A model generated the notes under the pieces. The model was not told the DNA's origin and ran no database searches. It worked only from the letters and a program-made list of their open reading frames with translations. The translations under genes and the position numbers were made by a program. 64,000 nt of DNA from Olsenella urininfantis (GTDB lineage Bacteria; Actinomycetota; Coriobacteriia; Coriobacteriales; Atopobiaceae). Below, piece after piece: positions 7,483 through 15,234 of the stretch; position 1 is the first letter of the stretch, and each line of letters opens with the position of its first letter. The DNA lies in assembly GCF_900155635.1 (NCBI RefSeq), contig NZ_LT732540.1, positions 439,551 through 503,550 on the forward strand, given 5' to 3'.

Positions 7483-9147
7483 ATGTCACAGGCTATAGGC
7501 AATCGCTACGGTAGGCACTTTGCGGCAGAGACGCGCGCAGATGCGGCGCCCGTCGCCGTTAAGGCCCAGGACCAGCAGTCGGTGAGCCGCTCGGCCGCCC
7601 TCATGAGCGTCCTGGTCATCATCAGCCGCATCACGGGCTTCTTCCGAACCTGGGGCCAGGCGTACGCGCTGGGCGTAACGGCCCTGGCAAGTGCCTACAC
7701 CGTTGCCAACGGCATGCCCAACCAGCTGTACGAGCTGGTCATGGGCGGCATGATCATGACCGCGTTCTTGCCGGTGTACATGTCGGTCAAGAAGCGCCTG
7801 GGACAGGATGGCGCAACGCGCTACGCCTCCAACCTGCTCTCGATCGTCACGCTCTTCATGGGCGTCCTCACGGTGGCCTCGTTCGTCCTGGCCGGCCCCA
7901 TCATCTGGACCCAGTCCTTCTCGGCCACCGCGGAGTTCGACGCCGGGCTCTCTGTCTACCTCTTCCGCTTCTTCGTGATAGAGATCGTGCTCTATGCGCT
8001 CTCTTCCATCGTGTCCGGGGTCCTCAACGCCGAGAGGGACTACCTTTGGAGCAATGCCGCGCCCATCTTCAACAACGTGATCTGCACGCTCTCCTTCGTC
8101 TTCTATGCGGTCTTCGCCCAGAGCAACCCGGCCCTGGCCATGCTTCTGCTTGCCGTCGGCAACCCCCTTGGCGTGGCGGTTCAGGTGGTCATGCAGCTTC
8201 CCAGCCTGAGGAGGCATGGCATAGTCCTGCGGCCCCACATCGACTGGCGGGACCCGGCCCTCAGGGAGACGCTCGCCATCGGCGTCCCCACCCTCGTGGC
8301 CACCATTGCGTCATTTCCCACGGTTGCGGTGCAGACCTCCAGCTCGCTGCAGGTGAGCGCCGCGGGGGCGTCCATCGCCTATTACGCCAGGCTCTGGTAC
8401 GTGCTGCCGTACTCGGTCTTCGCCATCCCCACCACGGTGGCGATGTTCACCGAGCTCTCTGACTTCGCCGCTGCGGACGACATGGCCTCCTTCAAGGAGG
8501 GCGTGCGCTACGGCAGCGAGAGGATCATCTTCATGCTGGTGCCGTTCACACTCTATCTGGTGTTCTTCGCCCCCTGCCTCATCACCATCATGGCGGCGGG
8601 CAAGTTCGACTCCCAGGGACTTGCGGACACCACGATCTACCTGCAGTGGCTTTCCGTCTCCCTGCCCTTCTATGGGATCAGCACCTACCTCCAGAAGATA
8701 TGCTCCGCCCTGAGGAGGATGAAGTTCTTCGCATTTGCCATCGTGGTCGCGTCGGTTATGCAGGTGGTGTTCTGCCTGACGCTGACGGACGCGCTCGGCC
8801 TCGCCGGCGTCGCCTTCTCAACCACCCTGTTCTACCTGGCGGTGGACGTGGTCACCTTCCTGCACGTCCGCTCTCAGGTGGGCGCGCTCGGACTCAGGTC
8901 CATGCTGCTTTCAACCCTGCGCTCCACGTTTCTGGGCATGGCGGGCGTGATGGCCGGCGCTGGCATCTTCGCGGTCCTCAACCAGCTGGTGGGCCCCTGG
9001 GGCGTGTCCGTGAAGCTGAGCCTCCTGTACTGCGTCTGTGCCGGCGTGCCCGCGGTCCTGGTCACCTATGGCCTGGCGGCACTGCTCAGGCTTCCCGAGA
9101 GCGAGGCGATGCGGGCCATGCTCGCCCGCGTCCTTCGCCGCCGCTAG
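7483..9147 (+). CDS. murJ: MurJ/MviN-family lipid II flippase
   Basis: A 554-residue polytopic membrane protein of the MOP superfamily with about 14 hydrophobic segments. The early ISRITGFFRTWGQAYALG stretch is the MurJ N-terminal signature, and PNQLYELVMGGMIMTAFLPVY and GVLNAERDYLWSNAAPIFNNV-type segments follow in order. It moves lipid II across the cytoplasmic membrane. ATG 7483 is chosen because GAGG lies just upstream and because it gives a short cytoplasmic N-terminus. The next gene is a FemAB-type ligase that would also act on lipid-linked precursors. Confidence 0.92.
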   Translation: MSQAIGNRYGRHFAAETRADAAPVAVKAQDQQSVSRSAALMSVLVIISRITGFFRTWGQAYALGVTALASAYTVANGMPNQLYELVMGGMIMTAFLPVYMSVKKRLGQDGATRYASNLLSIVTLFMGVLTVASFVLAGPIIWTQSFSATAEFDAGLSVYLFRFFVIEIVLYALSSIVSGVLNAERDYLWSNAAPIFNNVICTLSFVFYAVFAQSNPALAMLLLAVGNPLGVAVQVVMQLPSLRRHGIVLRPHIDWRDPALRETLAIGVPTLVATIASFPTVAVQTSSSLQVSAAGASIAYYARLWYVLPYSVFAIPTTVAMFTELSDFAAADDMASFKEGVRYGSERIIFMLVPFTLYLVFFAPCLITIMAAGKFDSQGLADTTIYLQWLSVSLPFYGISTYLQKICSALRRMKFFAFAIVVASVMQVVFCLTLTDALGLAGVAFSTTLFYLAVDVVTFLHVRSQVGALGLRSMLLSTLRSTFLGMAGVMAGAGIFAVLNQLVGPWGVSVKLSLLYCVCAGVPAVLVTYGLAALLRLPESEAMRAMLARVLRRR

Positions 9148-9188
9148 AGCCCGTGGCACTCGCTGGAGCTTTTGGAGCTACCGCGCAT

Positions 9189-9249
9189 TTGCCGACGCGC
9201 CCAGGCGCAGTCGTACAATTGACCGACGGGCCGCCTCCTGCGGCCCGTC
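9189..9249 (+). promoter_or_regulatory. Candidate promoter and leader hairpin before the second FemAB gene
   Basis: A TACAAT -10-like hexamer at 9214-9219 with a possible TTGCCG -35 at 9189-9194 (19-base spacing, long). It is followed by a perfect 10-bp hairpin GACGGGCCGC / GCGGCCCGTC at 9225-9249 with a 5-base loop and no T-tract. The hairpin could be a leader structure or a terminator-like end of murJ. Confidence 0.35.
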
Positions 9250-9295
9250 CGGTGCCCGGTGCCACAGATATGGCCACGTTGGTTTGGAGCGATGC

Positions 9296-10312
9296 ATGCA
9301 GCTGAGACAGGTCACCTTCAAGCGCTTTGAGGAAGTCGCGCTCGAGCTGGGCGTCACGCTTCCCATCGAGCAGACCGAGGCGTGGTCTCGCCTCGAGGAG
9401 ACCGTCGAGGGCCGCGCCCCCTGGGGCTGCTGCGTGATCGAGGGCGAGGACGAGAGGGTCAAGGCGCTCATCTCGTTCGTGGACTACAAGACCCACGGCT
9501 ACCATTACCTGCGCTCCCATCATGGACCCGTCTGGGTCGAGGAGCCCGGCCCGGAAGAGGAGCGCAAGGCCATCCTCGCCATCCAGGACTTCGTGCGCGG
9601 GCGCGACAAGCGCCAGGTGTTCGCCCGCCTCTGCGTCAAGAGCGAGCTGCCCCAGACCCACCAGACGCTCTCCAGCTACCCCTATGACCAGACCGTGGTC
9701 ATCGACCTCACCGGGGGAGACGAGCAGATCCTCTCGCGCATGAAGCCTCGCGGCCGTCGTGACGTGCGCAAGTCGCTGCGCGAGTGCCAGGCGGTCTTCG
9801 CGGACGAGACCGAGAGGGCCAGCGCCTCCTTCGACGAGTACTACGAGGTCATGGTCGAGACCGCCGAGCGGGACGACTTCGTGCCCGCGCCCTGCGCGGA
9901 GTACGAGAACATGCTGCGGATCCTGGGTCCCGGGCGCTGCCGCCTCTTTGCCGGCAGGATTGACGGCAGGCTCATCACCTGGACCATCGCCACCATCTCG
10001 GGCTCAAGCGCGGTGCGCTACTACGGGGCGTCTCGCGGCGAGGCGGCTCGTGCCCTCGCGACCGACGGGCTCATCTACTACGAATGCTGCGAGCTGGGAC
10101 GCATGGGCTGCGTGAGCTACGACCAGATGGGCATCGGCAGCGACCTCACCCCCGAGCTCGCTCGTCTCAACACCTTCAAGACGAAGTTCGCCAAGGAGGT
10201 CACCCCGGTGGCCCCCGACAGGGACATCGCCTTCAAGGAGCTGGGCTATGCCGCCCTCGTGCGAGCCAAGTCGCTGCGTGGCTGGCTGCGCTCCGTCACC
10301 GGTCGGGAGTAG
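9296..10312 (+). CDS. FemAB/MurM-like aminoacyltransferase, short form without coiled-coil arm
   Basis: A 338-residue FemABX-type protein. It has the two GNAT-like lobes, the central basic RMKPRGRRDVRKSLRE segment that aligns with the FemAB transition region, and the C-terminal YDQMGIGSDLTPELARLNTFK stretch leading into the last helix (this stretch is 21 residues; key residues are D, G and the K/F at its end). Unlike the first FemAB gene in this window, it lacks the long helical insertion. ATG 9296 is preceded by GGAG at 6 bases. It sits between murJ and uvrC. A role in adding a bridge residue to lipid II is family inference; the substrate is unknown. Confidence 0.78.
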   Translation: MQLRQVTFKRFEEVALELGVTLPIEQTEAWSRLEETVEGRAPWGCCVIEGEDERVKALISFVDYKTHGYHYLRSHHGPVWVEEPGPEEERKAILAIQDFVRGRDKRQVFARLCVKSELPQTHQTLSSYPYDQTVVIDLTGGDEQILSRMKPRGRRDVRKSLRECQAVFADETERASASFDEYYEVMVETAERDDFVPAPCAEYENMLRILGPGRCRLFAGRIDGRLITWTIATISGSSAVRYYGASRGEAARALATDGLIYYECCELGRMGCVSYDQMGIGSDLTPELARLNTFKTKFAKEVTPVAPDRDIAFKELGYAALVRAKSLRGWLRSVTGRE

Positions 10313-10320
10313 GTTTTCCC

Positions 10321-12282
10321 GTGCCTCCCCTGGACAGCCTTCCCCAAGGCGGCGTTGGCCCTGAGGGCGCGCCCACCCTCGCCGAGCAGGTGGCCCTCGT
10401 GCCCACGGAGCCCGGCTGCTACCTGTGGAAGGACGCGCACGACGAGGTCATCTACGTGGGAAAGGCCAAGAACCTGCGCTCGCGCATGTTCCAGTACGTC
10501 AACCTCACCGACGACCGCATGAAGATCCCCCTGATGATGCAGGTGGTGCGCAGCTTCGACTACATCGTGGTCGAGTCCGAGCACGAGGCGCTGGTCCTGG
10601 AGCGCAACCTCATAGCCCAGTACCACCCCTACTTCAACGTGGACTTCAAGGACGACAAGAGCTACCCCTACATCGCCCTCACCATGTCTGACGTCTTCCC
10701 GGCCATCAAGTACACGCGCGAGCGCCACCGCAAGGGCACGCGCTACTTCGGTCCCTACACGGACGCCCAGGCGGCACGGGAGACCATCGACACCCTGCGC
10801 AAGGCAGTTCCCGTCTGCAGCGCAAGCTGCGCGGAGTGGAAGAGGGCGCGTCGCTACCTGGAGTCGCATCCGGACGAGGCGGCCGTCGCCAACATGGTGC
10901 TCGCCAAGCGCGGCCGCCCCTGCTTCGACTACCACGTGGGCCGCGGGCCCGGAGTCTGCTGCGGCGAGATAGACACCGTGAGCTATGCGGCGAACGTCCG
11001 GCAGGTGGAGCAGTTCCTCTCGGGCAGAAGGTCTGCCATAGTCGGCGAGCTCGAGGGGCATATGCGCGATGCCGCGGCGGCCCTGGAGTTCGAGAGGGCG
11101 GGCCGCATCAAGCGCCGCCTGGACGTCATCGAGGGGCTCGACGACAGCCAGCAGGTCATGTTCTCCTCCGAGGTGAGCCTTGATTTGGTGGGCATCTACC
11201 GCGAGGAGACCATCTCGTGCGCCTGCGTCTTCGTGGTCCGAGAGGGCCGTACGGTGCGCTCCAGCGAGTTCATCCTCAACAAGGGCGCGGACGTGGACGA
11301 GCAGGAGCTCACGGAGGGCTTCATTAAGCGCTACTACGACGAGACCGCAGACGTCCCTGCCGAGGTGGACGTGGCGGTGGAGCTTGCGGACGCGGGCCTT
11401 CTGGGGGAGTGGCTCGGCGAGAAGCGCGGCCACCTCTGCCGCATCCATCGTCCCCGGCGCGGTGAGAAGAGCCACCTGCTCGAGCTGGCGTCACGCAACG
11501 CCCGCCATGCGCTCATGCGCTACATGGTGCGCACGGGATACGCCGACGAGCGCACCAACCAGGCGCTCCTGCAGCTCGAGAGCGCCCTTGCCCTGGACCG
11601 GCTGCCCCTGCGCATCGAGTGCTTTGACATCTCAACCCTGCATGGCAGCTTCACGGTGGCCTCCATGGTGGTCTTCACCAACGGGAGGCCCGACAAGGCG
11701 CAGTACCGCCGCTTCAAGATCCGTGCCGAGCTCGACGAGGCCAACGACTTCATGTCCATGGAGGAGGTGCTTGGCCGCAGGTACAGCCCCAAGAACATGG
11801 CAGACGGGCGCTTCGCCTCGGCCGCCCCGGACCTTCTGGTGGTTGACGGCGGCAAGCCGCAGCTCTCCGCGGCGCTGCATCAGCTGTCGGAGCTTGGCCT
11901 GGACATCCCCGTCTGCGGCCTGGCGAAGTCCGACGAGGAGGTCTTCGTGCCCTGGGACGAGACCCCCGTCGTCCTTCCCTCGGGGTCTCCCTCCCTCTAC
12001 CTCATCAAGCAGGTGCGCGACGAGAGCCACCGCTTCGCCATCGCCTTCCACCGTGAGCTTCGCACCAAGGCGCAGACCGTGTCCATATTGGACGAGGTGG
12101 GAGGCGTGGGGCCCAAGCGCCGCAAGGCGATCATGTCCCACTTCGGCTCGCTGAAGCGCCTGAGGATGGCAAGCGTCGAGGACATTGCCGCCGTGAGGGG
12201 CGTAAACGGGCGCATGGCACAGGAGATCTTCGACGTGCTGCGCGCCTGGGAGGGCGAGAGGGCACAGACGGCCCAGGAGTAG
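10321..12282 (+). CDS. uvrC: UvrABC excinuclease subunit C
   Basis: A 653-residue UvrC, the dual-incision nuclease of nucleotide excision repair. Domains in order: an N-terminal GIY-YIG nuclease (EPGCYLWKDAHDEVIYVGKA), a cysteine-containing middle segment, a UVR motif (residues about 235-275), an RNase-H-like nuclease (RIECFDISTLHG, LLVVDGGKPQ) and a C-terminal tandem helix-hairpin-helix (VGGVGPKRRKAI, VRGVNGRMAQEI). GTG 10321 is the best start, eight bases after the upstream stop; its ribosome site (GGGAG) is somewhat distant. It is the first gene of the uvrC-rapZ-whiA-gap block typical of Actinobacteria. Confidence 0.95.
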   Translation: MPPLDSLPQGGVGPEGAPTLAEQVALVPTEPGCYLWKDAHDEVIYVGKAKNLRSRMFQYVNLTDDRMKIPLMMQVVRSFDYIVVESEHEALVLERNLIAQYHPYFNVDFKDDKSYPYIALTMSDVFPAIKYTRERHRKGTRYFGPYTDAQAARETIDTLRKAVPVCSASCAEWKRARRYLESHPDEAAVANMVLAKRGRPCFDYHVGRGPGVCCGEIDTVSYAANVRQVEQFLSGRRSAIVGELEGHMRDAAAALEFERAGRIKRRLDVIEGLDDSQQVMFSSEVSLDLVGIYREETISCACVFVVREGRTVRSSEFILNKGADVDEQELTEGFIKRYYDETADVPAEVDVAVELADAGLLGEWLGEKRGHLCRIHRPRRGEKSHLLELASRNARHALMRYMVRTGYADERTNQALLQLESALALDRLPLRIECFDISTLHGSFTVASMVVFTNGRPDKAQYRRFKIRAELDEANDFMSMEEVLGRRYSPKNMADGRFASAAPDLLVVDGGKPQLSAALHQLSELGLDIPVCGLAKSDEEVFVPWDETPVVLPSGSPSLYLIKQVRDESHRFAIAFHRELRTKAQTVSILDEVGGVGPKRRKAIMSHFGSLKRLRMASVEDIAAVRGVNGRMAQEIFDVLRAWEGERAQTAQE

Positions 12283-12556
12283 GGAGCGCTTTTCTCGCGG
12301 GTCATTCTATTCACAATCTAAATTAAATATTCGCAGTTGGAGACGACGGCTGGGTGCGCACGGTTTCAGAAAGCGCTATCACTCGATAGTTGACTTTACA
12401 AGTTTGTCCGTCCGTGCCGCCTTGCATGCCGCTGGGCGGAGAAGGTTTCGAACATGTTGCGCGGATGTCATACCCTTCTCGGTGAAGGGGTGTGCCGCAA
12501 GGGCGGCGCACGAAGGCACGTATACGTGGAGTGCACCACAAGACATGGAGGATTTC
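12283..12556 (+). promoter_or_regulatory. Upstream region of the sat-nan transporter locus
   Basis: An AT-rich patch lies at 12305-12330, and a small inverted repeat CTATC-actc-GATAG (12376-12389) directly abuts TTGACT (12390-12395). No matching -10 is seen at the usual spacing. Two GC-rich stem-loops follow (near 12475-12515). It could contain an operator, but nothing decisive is visible. Confidence 0.3.
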
Positions 12557-14155
12557 ATGAGCATGAACCTTTCTCGTCGTTCGTTCCTCGGCCTTGGCGG
12601 CGGCGCTGCGGCTCTGGCGGGCCTTGGCCTCGCCGGTTGCGGCAAGAAGGAGGAGGCGGGCTCCGACAGCGCGGCAGCCACCGCTGGTGGTGGCGAGCTG
12701 ACGGTCGGCACCGCCTATGCCACCCAGAACTACCACCCGTCCACCACTTCTTCCGCCCTCGCCCTGAGCGCCAATCTCAACGTCGTCGAGGGGCTCTACG
12801 AGCTTGACTTCCACGACTACAGCACGCGCCCCGCCCTCGCCGCCGGCGACCCCACCAAGGTCGACGACACCACCTTCGAGGTCACCCTGCGCGACGGCGC
12901 CAAGTTCTCCGACGGCTCCGCCGTCACCGCCGAGGACGTTGCCAGCTCCTTCAAGCGCTCCAGCGCCAGTGGCAACATCTACGTCTCCATGCTGACCCCC
13001 ATCGCCTCCGTCGAGGCCAAGGACGAGAAGACGGTCACCATCAAGACCGCCGTCCCCAACTTCTCGCTGCTCAAGGAGCGCCTGGCCATCGTCAAGGTCG
13101 TCCCCACCGCCGCCACCGACGAGGAGCTCACCGCCAAGCCCACCGGCACCGGCCCCTGGATGTTCAGCGAGGTCTCTGACGCGACCGTCACCCTCGTCCC
13201 GAACGAGAACTACAACGGCGAGCTCGTCGCCAAGGACAACAGCATCCGCTACGACGTCCTGAAGGACGCCACCGCCCGCGTGACGGCCGCCCAGCAGGGC
13301 ACCACGCTGATCTCCGAGTCCGTCCCCGCCGACTCCATCGACCAGCTCAAGAGCGCCGGCATGAGCGTGGACACCGTCCAGGGCTTCGGCACCCGCTTCA
13401 TGATGTTCAACGTCGCCAAGGCTCCCTGGGATAACGTCAAGGTGCGTCAGGCCGTCATGTTCGCCCTGAACTACGACCAGATGATCACCAACGCCATGAA
13501 CGGCATGGCCGCCGCACCCTCCTGCTACCTGCCCAACGACAAGGCGTTCCCCAACTACCACGAGGCCTCCGTCGTGTACAAGTACGACCTCGAGAAGGCC
13601 AAGGCGCTCATCGCCGAGTCCGGCGTCACTCCTGGCGAGGTCACCCTGCGCACCACGGACAAGGACGACATTGTCGCCATGTCCACGCAGATCAAGAACG
13701 ACCTCGACGCCCTGGGGTTCAAGGTAACCATCCAGACCGACACCTCCGCGGCGACCTACGCCGCCATCGACGGCGGCGAGGCCTATGACCTTCTGCTCGC
13801 CCCTGGCGACCCCTCCTGCTTCGGCGCCGACCCCGACCTCCTGCTCAACTGGTGGTACGGCGACAACACCTGGATGCAGAAGCGCTGCCCCTGGAAGGAG
13901 TCCGCGGAGTGGAAGACGCTCAGCGAGACCATGGCCTCCGCCCTCGCCGCAAAGGGAGAGGAGCAGCAGAAGCTCTGGAACAGCTGCTTCGACCTCATTG
14001 CCGAGAACGTGCCGCTGTATCCTGTTCTCCAGGTGAAGACCTCCACCGCCTCTTGGCGCGAGACCGCCAACGGCGACGGCGTCAAGGTCTCCGCTGACTT
14101 CGCCGGCATCGGCACCACCGGCATCGCTCTCACGGGCGTCACCACCGTCAAGTAG
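12557..14155 (+). CDS. Extracellular solute-binding protein, family 5 (Dpp/Opp/Sat type), Tat lipoprotein
   Basis: A 532-residue SBP_bac_5 lipoprotein that would capture substrate outside the membrane for the adjacent ABC importer. The N-terminus NLSRRSFLGLG is a twin-arginine signal, and the lipobox LAGC places the lipidated cysteine at about residue 28. ATG 12557 is preceded by GGAGG at 5 bases. Family 5 binds peptides, nickel or, in SatA of Haemophilus ducreyi, sialic acid. Because nanA, nanK and nanE follow the transporter directly, sialic acid is the best guess for the ligand; this is inference from context. Confidence 0.85.
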   Translation: MSMNLSRRSFLGLGGGAAALAGLGLAGCGKKEEAGSDSAAATAGGGELTVGTAYATQNYHPSTTSSALALSANLNVVEGLYELDFHDYSTRPALAAGDPTKVDDTTFEVTLRDGAKFSDGSAVTAEDVASSFKRSSASGNIYVSMLTPIASVEAKDEKTVTIKTAVPNFSLLKERLAIVKVVPTAATDEELTAKPTGTGPWMFSEVSDATVTLVPNENYNGELVAKDNSIRYDVLKDATARVTAAQQGTTLISESVPADSIDQLKSAGMSVDTVQGFGTRFMMFNVAKAPWDNVKVRQAVMFALNYDQMITNAMNGMAAAPSCYLPNDKAFPNYHEASVVYKYDLEKAKALIAESGVTPGEVTLRTTDKDDIVAMSTQIKNDLDALGFKVTIQTDTSAATYAAIDGGEAYDLLLAPGDPSCFGADPDLLLNWWYGDNTWMQKRCPWKESAEWKTLSETMASALAAKGEEQQKLWNSCFDLIAENVPLYPVLQVKTSTASWRETANGDGVKVSADFAGIGTTGIALTGVTTVK

Positions 14156-14174
14156 TCACACGGACAGCAAGGGA

Positions 14175-14215
14175 GGGCCCGGGCATCCACGAAAGAAGCC
14201 CGGGCCCTTCTTCTC
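14175..14215 (+). terminator. Intra-operon stem-loop after the binding protein gene
   Basis: Perfect 10-bp arms GGGCCCGGGC (14175-14184) and its complement (14198-14207), followed by TTCTTCTC. It probably lowers permease expression relative to the binding protein. Confidence 0.65.
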
Positions 14216-14275
14216 AGGTGAGATACTGTTTTTGTCATTACAAGTGTTCCGGAGCAATGAGAGGGGAGAGGGCTC

Positions 14276-15232
14276 GTGAACAATTTGCTGCGACTTATCG
14301 GTCGTCGCCTGGTCGCGTTGCCGATCATGGCACTTGGTGTCACGATTCTCGTGTTCTTCCTCATGTCGTTCTCGAAGGTCGACCCGGCGTACAACGCCCT
14401 CGGCGAGAGCGCGACCCCTGAGGCGGTGGCCCAGTACCACGAGGCGCACGGTCTTGATGACCCTCTGCCCGTTCGCTACGTCCGCTACATGGGCGGCCTG
14501 CTCCACGGCGACCTTGGCACCTATGGCGCCGCCAGATACTCCGTGGGGGAGCGCGTCGCGAAGGCCCTGCCCGTGACCATGCAGCTGACCTTCATCGGCC
14601 TCTTCATCGGGGCGATTGTCTCGTTCCTGCTGGGCGTGCTTGCTGCCCTCTACCGCGATGGCTGGCCCGACCAGGTCATCCGCGTCTTCTCCATCGCAGG
14701 CCTCGCCACGCCCTCGTTCTGGCTGGCGGTCCTCATGATCTTGGTTTTCTCGTTCTACCTCAAGCTGCTGCCCTCCTCGGGCCCGCTGCCCGACCCCTTT
14801 GCCAACCCCGGCGGCTACATGGCCCGCATGCTCATGCCCTCCGTGGCGCTCGCGGTTCCCCTGACGGGCCAGATGACCCGCATCGTGCGCACCGCCATGG
14901 TCGAGGAGCTCGACCGCGACTATGTCAAGACCGCAAAGGGTGCCGGCCTCCCGCATGCCGTGGTCATCGGCCGCAACGTGCTCCGCAACGCCCTCATCAC
15001 GCCCGTCACCACGCTGGGTCTCAAGATCGGCTACCTCATGGGCGGCGCCGTGGTCATCGAGACCATCTTCAACCTTCCCGGCATGGGCATGGCCATCCTC
15101 GAGGGGATTCAGGGCAACGAGACCATGCTCGTCCAGGGCGTCGTCATCGTGGTGGCCCTCTCCTTCATCATCATCAACATCGTGGTTGACATGCTCTACC
15201 TCCTCATCAACCCCAGGATCAGGACGGTGTAG
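14276..15232 (+). CDS. ABC transporter permease, DppB type (likely sialic-acid importer)
   Basis: A 318-residue inner-membrane permease of the BPD_transp_1 family. It has an N-terminal anchor helix, the DppB-type periplasmic segment (SFSKVDPAYN) and the EAA loop region (DYVKTAKGAGLPHAVVIGRN) that docks to the ATPase. GTG 14276 is chosen because GGGGAGAGG lies just upstream. It is separated from the binding-protein gene by a terminator-like hairpin and is followed after two bases by the permease-ATPase fusion, so the two are almost certainly cotranscribed. Confidence 0.9.
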   Translation: MNNLLRLIGRRLVALPIMALGVTILVFFLMSFSKVDPAYNALGESATPEAVAQYHEAHGLDDPLPVRYVRYMGGLLHGDLGTYGAARYSVGERVAKALPVTMQLTFIGLFIGAIVSFLLGVLAALYRDGWPDQVIRVFSIAGLATPSFWLAVLMILVFSFYLKLLPSSGPLPDPFANPGGYMARMLMPSVALAVPLTGQMTRIVRTAMVEELDRDYVKTAKGAGLPHAVVIGRNVLRNALITPVTTLGLKIGYLMGGAVVIETIFNLPGMGMAILEGIQGNETMLVQGVVIVVALSFIIINIVVDMLYLLINPRIRTV

Positions 15233-15234
15233 CC

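Noticed and set aside
7200..7502. N-terminal extension of the flavoprotein gene
   Set aside because: The sequence is low-complexity Arg/Ala/Pro-rich, and a good ribosome site precedes ATG 7199, where the FAD fold begins; the extension would also overlap murJ's ribosome site.
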